Origin: Nitrospira sp.
GTDB lineage: Bacteria; Nitrospirota; Nitrospiria; Nitrospirales; Nitrospiraceae
Direction of reading: 5' to 3'
DNA length: 64,000 bases
Assembly: GCA_024760525.1 (NCBI GenBank)
Contig: CP060499.1
Location: 62,001-126,000 of the forward strand
The first letter of the stretch is position 1. The number at the start of each line of letters is the position of its first letter. Positions 52,610 through 60,233 of the stretch are shown here, in pieces. Under the pieces are notes generated by a model that saw only the letters and a program-made list of their open reading frames with translations, did not search any database and was not told the DNA's origin. Both the position numbers and the translations under genes were made by a program.

Positions 52610-53848
52610 CTACGAGTTTTTGGCGCAACGGAATCCATAGCCGAACTGCCGACTGGATGGTTCGGCATTGAAACGAAAGGAAGAACGCAGAAATTCCTGG
52701 ATATACAACCAATTACCGCCCCGCACGACTTTCGATTTACCCGCCGTCGGTCCTTGAGGATTCTTGGCCGGGCTTTTCTTGTAATAATCATGGTCATACC
52801 AGTCGTTGACCCATTCCCAAGCATTACCGGCCAGGTCATAGATGCCGTAGGGGCTCTTGCCCATTTCAAACATCCCCACCGGAACCAACGCCATATGGTT
52901 TGCCCATTCCTTTTTGCCGAAATTCGCGTGGAGTCTGGTGGGCGCCTCGTTGCCCCAGGGATAAAGGCGGCCATCCGTCCCTCGCGCCGCCTTTTCCCAC
53001 TCCGCCTCGGTGGGCAGGCGCTTACCGGCCCATTTGCAATACGTGGCGGCGTCAGACCAACTGACATTGACAACGGGGCGCTTTTGATGTTGGGGCTGGT
53101 TCATGATATCCCACTCAGGCGGCGCCTCAAGGCCTGTTGCAACCAGATACTTGGCATACTGCCCCACCGTCACGTGGTACTTATCCATATAGAAGGCGTT
53201 GAGGTAGACGCGATGCACCGGCCTTTCATCGGGGCTCATCGTGCTTCCCATGGTGAACTCCCCAGCCGGCACCAGCGCCATCGGCTGGTCGTCTGATTTG
53301 AGACTATCCAATAAGGTGGTCGAACGCCGACCAGGGAGTTGTGCTTCCAATTGTTGATAGGCAGTCAGTTGCTCACGATTGAGCCCTAGCTCATTGGCAC
53401 CGTCCAGGGCTTCCTCCGCTTTCTTGACTTGCTCGGGCTGAGCCTGCCCAGCCGCAATCAGACCTTTCGCTTCCTCCAGCAACCGCCAGGCCGTCACTTC
53501 CTCCAGCGATCGCCACACCTCCATTTTGCGCAACCGTACTTCCTTCGTCCCGGCTGTCCTGGATTTCGCATCCAAATGCAACGCGGTTTCGTAATGTTCT
53601 TCGGCGCAGGCCCAGGCAGCTAATCCTCGACAGGCCTCAGCCAAGTTAAAATGAGCCTGCACATTCGAGGAGTTGTTCACGATGCCGGCCTCCAGGGCCG
53701 CGCGTGCTTCCGCATACTGTTTCTTCTTCAGCAGCGTCTCTCCCTTGGCAAAATCCTGTTCGCCGGTCTCGGTTGCCGACGCCGCCATTGAGGCTGCGAC
53801 TATTCTCAAGCATATGAGAAAACCCAGCGCCCTAAGGGTCTGCCTCAT
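52610..53848 (-). CDS. TPR plus SUMF1-type exported protein
   Basis: A 412-residue protein. The signal peptide is at residues 1-24, then TPR-like helices (about 30-180: ARAALEAGIVNNSSNVQAHFNLAEA, a typical TPR). A SUMF1/FGE domain occupies about 185-410: GEFTMGSTMSPDERPVHRVYL at its start, RLPTEAEWEKAARG, NAWEWVNDWYD, VVRGGNW and the ending GYGFRCAKN. As in the smaller SUMF1 protein at 48932, the two catalytic Cys are not seen. It is convergent with the TonB receptor. Likely an envelope protein; a partner of the receptor or of a substrate-binding complex is speculation. Confidence 0.75.
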   Translation of the reverse strand: MRQTLRALGFLICLRIVAASMAASATETGEQDFAKGETLLKKKQYAEARAALEAGIVNNSSNVQAHFNLAEACRGLAAWACAEEHYETALHLDAKSRTAGTKEVRLRKMEVWRSLEEVTAWRLLEEAKGLIAAGQAQPEQVKKAEEALDGANELGLNREQLTAYQQLEAQLPGRRSTTLLDSLKSDDQPMALVPAGEFTMGSTMSPDERPVHRVYLNAFYMDKYHVTVGQYAKYLVATGLEAPPEWDIMNQPQHQKRPVVNVSWSDAATYCKWAGKRLPTEAEWEKAARGTDGRLYPWGNEAPTRLHANFGKKEWANHMALVPVGMFEMGKSPYGIYDLAGNAWEWVNDWYDHDYYKKSPAKNPQGPTAGKSKVVRGGNWLYIQEFLRSSFRFNAEPSSRQFGYGFRCAKNS

Positions 53849-54098
53849 AATCGCTTCCCTCCCACTGGTAATTGGCTATGGCAGCGGGTCTTGTCTTCCC
53901 TACAGAGTATCGGCCGTCGTGAACACAGCGTTCGTGACCCGGAACATAGCATAATGCAGCCCAAGCATAAAGAAGGCTGGATGGTCGACTGAGATTGTGT
54001 AGGGTGATGGCGCGGATCGCGACAGGTCTCCGGCAAGTTGGGCCCGGCGTCTCTCGGATCGATGTAGGAGTACGCCGGGCAAACGAAACTCACCTGGC
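53849..54098. other. Short gap before the broken PDZ gene
   Basis: Nothing recognised in this 250-bp gap; the minus-strand frames here lack any family or ribosome-site support. Confidence 0.3.
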
Positions 54099-54551
54099 TT
54101 ACGGCTGGGAGTGCGGCTTGTCCTTGTAAGCGCCGTGATCCCCAGGGCCCTTCATCAATTTGTCACCGGCGATTCGTGTGACCGAAATCTCTTGAGGAGT
54201 TCCCTCCCGCTTCACCGCCAATTTCACATTCGTCCCGGCTTCACCTCGAATCATCTTCACCACCTGCTCGTACGTCTTTCCCGAGACTGCGACTCCGTCC
54301 ACGCTCACCAGCTCGTCTCCGTGCTTCAACCCAGCTTAATGAGCCGGTCCTTCCTGATGCACTCTGCCGACATATAACGTTGCAGGGTCGCCGACACGGT
54401 CGGCCCCGAGGTGGAGCGAAATGCCGATGACGCCGGCTCCCTCTGTAGGAGCAGGCGATGCCTGATCTTGTTGATCTGCAGCCTGAAGCGGACCGCTGAG
54501 TAATAGACTGAGCAACACCCCTGCTCCGAAAACGATGCTTCTGTTCCACAT
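54099..54551 (-). pseudogene. Exported PDZ-domain protein with an internal stop
   Basis: Reading on the minus strand from an ATG at 54551 (GGAGG ribosome site), a signal peptide is followed by a PDZ domain: GVIGISLHLG, then YVGRVHQEGPAH, a TAA at 54336-54338, then without any frame change AGLKHGDELVSVDGVAVSGKTY...VKMIRGEAGTNVKL. In PDZ proteins the codon at the stop is normally a basic residue (GPAxKAGLKxGD), so a Lys AAA/AAG changed to TAA fits. The gene is intact on either side, so the mutation is either recent or an error. Without the stop it would make a periplasmic protein of about 150 residues. Confidence 0.7.
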
Positions 54552-54727
54552 GTATTCCTCCAATATGGCGGTTAAGAAATGCCGATTTACCGATGTACCT
54601 TTCGACCAGTCTCACGGCATATGACTTGGTTTACGCTATCATGCGCCCATGAGAAGAAGGTTAAGTGAATATTAGAACGTCTACTGAGCTCAAACCCCAG
54701 CATCTTGGTGCCATCGTTCACCCCTTG

Positions 54728-54751
54728 CTAGGTGTTTGCCTAGGCACCTAG
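54728..54751 (+). promoter_or_regulatory. CTAG-rich inverted repeat upstream of a sensor kinase
   Basis: CTAGGTG (54728-54734), ten bases, CACCTAG (54745-54751), a perfect seven-base inverted repeat. CTAG also occurs in the loop (CCTAGG) and at about 54766 (GCCTAGC). CTAG is normally scarce in bacteria, so four copies in 45 bp are unusual. It lies about 95 bp before the kinase start and may be an operator. Confidence 0.4.
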
Positions 54752-54844
54752 AATAGACCGTTTGGCCTAGCGTACCAAGGTGTCGCCATGAGCGTTCTAC
54801 GATAGCCTCAACCGTGGAAGCTTATGGAGAAGGGGTGGTTTTTA

Positions 54845-56326
54845 ATGTCCAGCGATCGGACCACGGCACTGTTGATTCGAGGAACTGAACAGGTAACAGT
54901 TCCGGTAGCTGGTACCCCGTCAAGAGGTTGGCTTGTCGCGACAGTAGTCACAACGATCGTCGTGTTTGTTGTCGATGTGTGGGCGCCACCAGGCTATGCG
55001 GTACCGATTTTTTTTACGCTCCCAATCCTTCTCACTCGACTGACTCCTGAATTACCCAGCACAATCGTCACAGCCAGCAGCACCGTTTTGCTCACATGGC
55101 TGGGGGCGGCACTAAGCCAGACTGCGGTCACGCAACACGATAGCCCGAATCGAGCGATGACGACGACCCTGCTCTTGGGCATCGCGTGGCTCGTCATCAC
55201 GCAGAAGCAATCTGCACGGCAGATCCAGATGGCGCAACAGGCGAGGCATGAGAGTGAGGAGCGACTGCGCATCTTCATCGAACATGCGCCGGTGGCGCTT
55301 GCCATGTTCGATCGAGACATGCACTATCTCGCCGTCAGCCGCCGTTGGATGGACCATTATAACCTATGGGACAAGCAGATTATCGGCCGTTCGGAGTATG
55401 AAATCTTCCCCGACCTTCCGGCTCGATTGAAGGTCGCGCATAGGCGAGGGCTGGCGGGTGAGATTGTGCGCGAGGAAGAAGACCGCTTCGAGCGAGCCGA
55501 TGGGTCTGAACAATGGCTCTGCTGGGAAGTGAGACCTTGGCAAATGCATGATGGTCGTGTGGGCGGCATCGTCATTTTTACAGAGGACATCACCGACCGG
55601 AAAAAGGGCAGCCTGGCGCTGCTGCAGAACCAGAAAGAGCTGCGTATTCAGCAGGCACAGCTACAAGACCTTACGGAGAAACTTCTGACGGCGCAAGAAC
55701 AGGAGCGTAGACGGATTGCCCGCGATCTGCACGACGATTTTACGCAGCGGCTCGCAGCCCTGACGATCGATCTTCAAAGCCGATCCCTTCTTCACGCGTC
55801 TGAACCTGAGGCATTGAACTCTTGGCACCTCAAGCAGTTAGGGGATAAGGCGGAACAGCTTACGACAGATCTACAACGCCTGGCGCACCAACTTCATCCC
55901 TCCCTTCTCGAGCATGCGGGTTTGGAAGCAGCCGCCAGAGAATATGTGGAGGAGTTCTCCGCGCGAACCGGATTAGCCACGGAGATGGTCGTGCGAGACT
56001 TGCGAACTCCCATTCCGCTCGAGCAAGCCACATGCCTCTACCGAGTGTTACAGGAAAGTCTGCAAAACGTGAGGAAACACGCCGAGGCCACCAACGTCCT
56101 GGTCCGTCTCATTCGAGCGGGGCGCACTGTGGGAATATCCGTTGTTGATGACGGGTGCGGGTTTGAGCAATGTCAGAACGTCGGTAAACTGGACGGGTTG
56201 GGCTTGACCAGCATGGCAGAGCGTGTGAAGGCCCTTCATGGCACATTTCATGTGAGAACGAAACCGGGAGATGGCACGGAGGTCGAGGCCTGGGTGTCGC
56301 TCCCTGACATGACCGGAGACGACTGA
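54845..56326 (+). CDS. NarX/DesK-type sensor histidine kinase
   Basis: A 493-residue protein. Three membrane segments lie in the first 115 residues (a compact MASE-like membrane sensor). A PAS domain follows at about 130-255 (HAPVALAMFDRDMHYL, ending VIFTEDITDRKK). The HisKA_3 dimerisation helix reads QEQERRRIARDLHDDFTQRL with the phosphorylated His, and the HATPase domain shows DDGCGFE and DGLGLTSM. HisKA_3 kinases pair with LuxR/NarL-type regulators, and one follows directly (56398). ATG at 54845 follows GAAGGGG; an ATG at 54824 is possible. The CTAG-rich repeat upstream may regulate it. Confidence 0.85.
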   Translation: MSSDRTTALLIRGTEQVTVPVAGTPSRGWLVATVVTTIVVFVVDVWAPPGYAVPIFFTLPILLTRLTPELPSTIVTASSTVLLTWLGAALSQTAVTQHDSPNRAMTTTLLLGIAWLVITQKQSARQIQMAQQARHESEERLRIFIEHAPVALAMFDRDMHYLAVSRRWMDHYNLWDKQIIGRSEYEIFPDLPARLKVAHRRGLAGEIVREEEDRFERADGSEQWLCWEVRPWQMHDGRVGGIVIFTEDITDRKKGSLALLQNQKELRIQQAQLQDLTEKLLTAQEQERRRIARDLHDDFTQRLAALTIDLQSRSLLHASEPEALNSWHLKQLGDKAEQLTTDLQRLAHQLHPSLLEHAGLEAAAREYVEEFSARTGLATEMVVRDLRTPIPLEQATCLYRVLQESLQNVRKHAEATNVLVRLIRAGRTVGISVVDDGCGFEQCQNVGKLDGLGLTSMAERVKALHGTFHVRTKPGDGTEVEAWVSLPDMTGDD

Positions 56327-56397
56327 CTGCTTGCATAACATGCACGGTGTGTGTCGAGACAGGTGCCTCGTTAACCGGAGAGCCTGAAGGAGCAACC

Positions 56398-57054
56398 ATG
56401 ATGAAGAAGCCGCGTGTGTTGATGGCCGACGATCATTCCATCTTGCTGGCAGGTGTGCGTAAATTGCTCGAAGAACGGTACGACGTGGTGGGAATGGTCG
56501 AGGACGGCCGGGCCTTGCTCGAGGCGGCGGAGCGGTCTAAACCGGACCTGATTCTCGTCGATATATCCATGCCGCTTTTGAATGGTCTGGATGCGGTACG
56601 GCGACTCAAGAAATCACAGCCGGATGTGAAACTCCTTTTTCTCACCATGCATGCGAGTCCGCAGTATGCCACTGAAGCGTTCAAAGCCGGAGGCAACGGC
56701 TATCTGCTAAAACAATCCGCCGTCTCAGAATTACCGCAGGCGATCGAGGCCGTTCTGCAAGGAAAATACTATCTGACCCCGTCCATTGCCAAGCCGGTCA
56801 TCGAGCAAGCCCTGAAGGCCGAAGAAGGACCGGCCATCAAGGGATCCATTGCCGAATTGACGCCTCGGCAGCGCGAAGTGTTGCAATTGATCGGCGAAGG
56901 CAAGAGAACGAAAGAGGTTGCCGAGTTGCTCAAGCTCTCCGTGAAGACCGTCGAGTTCCACAAGAACTGCCTGATGAAGGAGTTGGACATTCACACGACG
57001 ACGGAGTTAGTGCGCTATGCCATTGCGCAAGGACTGACTCACGAACAGCCCTAG
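56398..57054 (+). CDS. LuxR/NarL-family response regulator
   Basis: A 218-residue protein with a receiver domain (LMADDHSILL, phosphoacceptor Asp in LVDISMPLLNG, Lys in YLLKQSAVSE) and a LuxR-type helix-turn-helix (LTPRQREVLQLIGEGKRTKEVAELL...VKTVEFHK). It is the partner of the HisKA_3 kinase 71 bp upstream on the same strand. The start at 56398 has a GAAGGAG ribosome site; the adjacent ATG at 56401 is an alternative. The nearby direct repeats around 57237 and 57410 are possible targets, which is inference from position. Confidence 0.9.
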   Translation: MMKKPRVLMADDHSILLAGVRKLLEERYDVVGMVEDGRALLEAAERSKPDLILVDISMPLLNGLDAVRRLKKSQPDVKLLFLTMHASPQYATEAFKAGGNGYLLKQSAVSELPQAIEAVLQGKYYLTPSIAKPVIEQALKAEEGPAIKGSIAELTPRQREVLQLIGEGKRTKEVAELLKLSVKTVEFHKNCLMKELDIHTTTELVRYAIAQGLTHEQP

Positions 57055-57486
57055 CCTGTTCGGTCACATCGCCGGCTCCTCTGCGAGAGATAGTTCACCC
57101 GCCGTGTGACTTTAGATTCAATCGCCAACTGGACACATTCTCCAGGCTCTAGCGTTGTCTCGCATCGAATGGTGACGAAGGGTGAAATCGAGGTCAGTGA
57201 CTCTGCTCCCAGCACAATTAGTGTAGGAAGTAGAGCCAACTCCTAGTTGTTACTCTTGTCGGGGTCGGTTCCCGCAGACGAAGCATCAAATCAGCTGGTT
57301 GCTCATATCCACCACTCCCTCATTTTCATTCCAATAGTTAATTAGCAGCACCAGGGGCCCTAGAAAATCCGATCACACGAGCTGGCAACATTTGCCTCAA
57401 AAACTGGGGCAACTCCTAGTTTCTACGTATTTCTCTCTGTATTAGAAAAAGAAAACGGTGGAAGGCATGAGAAAGGTAGGTGACTC
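57055..57486. other. Non-coding region with direct repeats
   Basis: A 12-base repeat CAACTCCTAGTT occurs at 57237-57248 and 57410-57421, 173 bp apart. At the first copy it extends to a palindrome CAACT-CCT-AGTTG. The minus-strand frame 57051-57239 (62 residues) has a weak PilZ-like look (SPFVTIRCETTLEPGECVQL) but no good start context, so it is not listed as a gene. Confidence 0.45.
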
Positions 57487-57756
57487 ATGGCTACAGACGC
57501 GTTCGTTGATCAAGTTCGAATCGCACTGGAGCAGCAGGCCACGGCGTGTCTCATGGAAGAAATCGTGGCACTCTGTCCGGACTTGACCTGGAATCAGGTG
57601 TTCCTAGCCATTGATGAGCTAAGCCGGAGGGGGGAGATCCGTGTGACATTGGATGCCGGTAGGACCTATAGGATACAAACCTCTCGTCCCGCAGGAGACA
57701 CGCGTGTGGAGGTTTCACCTGTTCACCCTCAGATAATTCAGCCGGGCATTACGTAG
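57487..57756 (+). CDS. Small winged-helix-like protein
   Basis: An 89-residue protein. Residues 5-60 read like a small winged-helix domain (FVDQVRIALEQQATACLMEEIVALCP...LTWNQVFLAIDELSRRGEIRVTLDAGRTYRI): three helices followed by a beta wing. The last 25 residues are disordered. Such proteins occur as small DNA-binding or accessory factors; no function is known here. An AGGTAGGTGA ribosome site precedes the ATG. A strong hairpin follows the gene. Confidence 0.6.
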   Translation: MATDAFVDQVRIALEQQATACLMEEIVALCPDLTWNQVFLAIDELSRRGEIRVTLDAGRTYRIQTSRPAGDTRVEVSPVHPQIIQPGIT

Positions 57757-57774
57757 ATCTTACCGTAAGCGGAC

Positions 57775-57816
57775 ACACCCCTGAGGGAGGGTCGCCGACC
57801 CTGGTCTCAGGGGTGT
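57775..57816 (+). terminator. Terminator-like hairpin
   Basis: ACACCCCTGAG (57775-57785) pairs perfectly with CTCAGGGGTGT (57806-57816); an inner GGGTCGCCGACCC adds a second stem. It starts 19 bp after the small winged-helix gene. The following bases (CTGAATCC) have no U tract. Confidence 0.55.
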
Positions 57817-57878
57817 CTGAATCCGAGGATCTCCGACGAACCGAGATCCCGACGGCCCGCAAGATGATCGTATGATTC

Positions 57879-58094
57879 ATGGAGACATTTGAGCCATCCA
57901 TGGAAATGCAGGTGATTCAGAACGCCGAAGCGGAGATCGGTGTCGCCGCTCCAGAAACGGGCTGCACACATCAGCGTCTCATCGCTGACGTCCTAAGCAG
58001 AAACGGTACACGAACGGGCAAGGTTCGTTGCCTCGAATGCTGCACCGTGATCGACGATCCGTATCTCAGTCGGAAGCCATCGCCTTGCCGATAG
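57879..58094 (+). CDS. Small protein with a CxxCC motif
   Basis: A 71-residue protein with one Cys pair pattern (RCLECC) near the C-terminus and a Cys-His before it (GCTHQ), enough for one metal site. The start could be any of several Met codons from 57879 onward. The ribosome site is weak. It ends nine bases before a receiver protein gene and may be co-transcribed with it. Confidence 0.4.
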   Translation: METFEPSMEMQVIQNAEAEIGVAAPETGCTHQRLIADVLSRNGTRTGKVRCLECCTVIDDPYLSRKPSPCR

Positions 58095-58103
58095 GAGGTC
58101 CAT

Positions 58104-58571
58104 ATGCCGGCGCATGCCGTCGCTTGTCGTACTCAGCGTTCGACCTATCTCCAGAAGCCACTGAGACCCATTCGAGTCCTGCTGGTGGATGACCACTTCC
58201 TCGTCCGCCAGGCATTGCGAAAGGCCCTTGATCGTTTCGTCGATATTAATCTGGTGGGTGAGGCGGCAAATGGAGAGGAGGCAGTGAAGCAGGTGGACCG
58301 GTTGAAGCCGGCTGTGGTCGTGATGGACATTAACATGCCGAGGATGAACGGGATCGAAGCGACAGGCCGCATCATGCGAAAACATCCTGACTTGCATGTC
58401 ATCGGCCTCTCGTTCAACGTAGGAAGGAAGAATCAAGAAGCGATGTCGAACGCCGGTGCCCATACGTTGCTCGACAAGGGGGCCGCGCATGAGCAGCTGT
58501 ATCGTGTAATTTCTCAGGTGGTCAGCAAGGTCGCCGACGCGAGTAGCTCCGGCATGTGTCACGCAGTGTAG
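58104..58571 (+). CDS. Stand-alone receiver-domain protein
   Basis: A 155-residue protein with one receiver domain (residues about 22-145: VLLVDDHFLVRQ, phosphoacceptor Asp in VVMDINMPRMNG, and TLLDKGA in place of the usual Lys region). Its beginning resembles NarL-type receivers, but there is no DNA-binding domain. GGAGG lies seven bases before the ATG. It may have lost the output domain or act through protein contact with another kinase. Confidence 0.8.
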   Translation: MPAHAVACRTQRSTYLQKPLRPIRVLLVDDHFLVRQALRKALDRFVDINLVGEAANGEEAVKQVDRLKPAVVVMDINMPRMNGIEATGRIMRKHPDLHVIGLSFNVGRKNQEAMSNAGAHTLLDKGAAHEQLYRVISQVVSKVADASSSGMCHAV

Positions 58572-59015
58572 TAGACGAAGGCTGGACTTCCTTTCCTTCG
58601 GTACGCAAAACGCCCTCCTGGTCTATGGCCTTGTACGACAGCTATGGTCTGCACTCAGTCCCGGTCTTTTGGTCTGCATGCTCACCGTCGGTAGATCTCA
58701 ACTGATCAATCGTCCAATCGAAAGCCGCCGTAGATGCTTCTTTACGCCACCAACTCTCTCCTTGCAGTTCTCCCGGAAGCAGGAATACATTCATTCAACT
58801 CTCTCAAGGCATATGATGATACGGCTTCGTCGCAGAGCTGCTCGCAGTCGGTGATCGCTGCGTAGGAATCCGAGATGCCCCTTCCCGGAGCAGAAACCGA
58901 GCCTATGGGATGCCATTAAGCAGCCGTGCACAACACCGTTGAGGCGGGGTGTTTGGAATGCGGCTGCATCGCAGTTGATGGCGCGCGTATGTAAACTACC
59001 TATCAGGAAGCGAGC
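58572..59015. other. Intergenic region before the acetate kinase operon
   Basis: About 440 bp. I see no convincing gene, RNA or classical promoter. The plus-strand frame at 58669 has no coding features. Confidence 0.3.
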
Positions 59016-60227
59016 ATGACACAGTCGGATTCTGTCGGTTCGATCCTAGCGATCAATGGCGGGTCGTCCTCACTCAAGTTCTCGCTCTTTCGAGCCGGGG
59101 ATACGCTTGTCCGCCTTGTGTCTGGATCAATCGACCGCATCGGATCACCGGATGGAACATTGACATGGACGCATAGCGACACGGATGCCGCCGGAAGTCG
59201 GAGGTTCCACGTTTCTCATCACCTGGCTTGTATCGACCCGCTATTGGATTGTGTCGAAGACATGCTCGCGCATCATCCACTCCGAGCAATTGGACATCGC
59301 GTCGTACATGGCGGCAGACAGTATCGTGAATCCCAAATGATCACTCCCGCTGTCATAGAAGAGTTGGAGCGATTGAGCCCTTTTGACCCAGAGCATCTCC
59401 CGGCCGAGATCGAATTGATCAAGGGGTTTGCGCAACGGTATCCTGACCTCCAGCAGGGTGCCTGTTTCGATACCGCCTTCCACCGTGGGATGCCACGCGT
59501 GGCCTGCCGGCTGTCGATTCCCAGGCGATACGAGCAGGTGGGTCTTCAACGATACGGATTCCACGGGTTGTCCTATGCCTTTCTCATGAAAGAGCTGGCC
59601 AAAGTCGGAAAGCCCGGCGAAGCGAGCGGTCGTATCATCTTGGCTCATCTTGGAAATGGAGCGAGCATGGCCGCGGTCAAGAATGGACAGGCTGTCGATA
59701 CGACGATGGGCTTCACTCCTGCTTCAGGTCTACCGATGAGCCGTCGGTCCGGAGATCTTGATCCGGGGGTGCTTCCTTATTTGGCGCGAACAGAAGGCAT
59801 GACCGTGGAGCGGTTTCACCGGATGGTCAATACCGAATCGGGCTTGCTCGGGGTTTCGGAGGTCAGTTCTGATATGCGGGACTTACTCGATCAAGAACAG
59901 CGTGATCCGCGGGCAGCCGAGGCCGTTGAGTTGTTTTGTTATCAAGCTCGAAAATGGATCGGGGCGTTGGCAGCGGTGCTGGGAGGATTGGACACCTTGA
60001 TCTTCAGCGCCGGGATCGGAGAGCATTCACATAAGATTCGCGCACGCATCTGCGACGGCTTGGAATTTCTCGGCATGGTCGTCGATCGGGCACGCAACGA
60101 GGCCAACGCCCAGGTGGTATCCAAAGAGGGAACCCCCGTGGCGGTTCGCGTAATGCATACGGATGAAGAACGTGAGATTGCGGAATCGATCCTTCGATTG
60201 CTCGAGATCAACCCCACAACGCACTGA
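59016..60227 (+). CDS. ackA: Acetate kinase
   Basis: A 403-residue acetokinase. Family blocks are in order: LAINGGSSSLKFSLF at the N-terminus, GHRVVHGG, FDTAFH, RYGFHGLSY, LAHLGNGAS, DTTMGFTP, RSGDLDPG, FSAGIGEHS and a C-terminal TDEEREIA. It interconverts acetyl-phosphate plus ADP with acetate plus ATP. The usual GLMMGTRSGDLDPG is GLPMSRRSGDLDPG here, a modest variant. The phosphoketolase gene begins six bases after its stop, so the pair is an operon: acetyl-phosphate made by the phosphoketolase would be turned into ATP and acetate. No phosphotransacetylase gene is visible. Confidence 0.9.
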   Translation: MTQSDSVGSILAINGGSSSLKFSLFRAGDTLVRLVSGSIDRIGSPDGTLTWTHSDTDAAGSRRFHVSHHLACIDPLLDCVEDMLAHHPLRAIGHRVVHGGRQYRESQMITPAVIEELERLSPFDPEHLPAEIELIKGFAQRYPDLQQGACFDTAFHRGMPRVACRLSIPRRYEQVGLQRYGFHGLSYAFLMKELAKVGKPGEASGRIILAHLGNGASMAAVKNGQAVDTTMGFTPASGLPMSRRSGDLDPGVLPYLARTEGMTVERFHRMVNTESGLLGVSEVSSDMRDLLDQEQRDPRAAEAVELFCYQARKWIGALAAVLGGLDTLIFSAGIGEHSHKIRARICDGLEFLGMVVDRARNEANAQVVSKEGTPVAVRVMHTDEEREIAESILRLLEINPTTH

Positions 60228-60233
60228 GGACGC

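Noticed and set aside
57051..57239. 62-residue minus-strand gene with weak PilZ-like look
   Set aside because: Too short, no ribosome site, no key Arg motif.
57365..57400. Sigma-54 promoter TGGCAACATTTGC before the winged-helix gene
   Set aside because: GG and GC are only eight bases apart; ten are needed.
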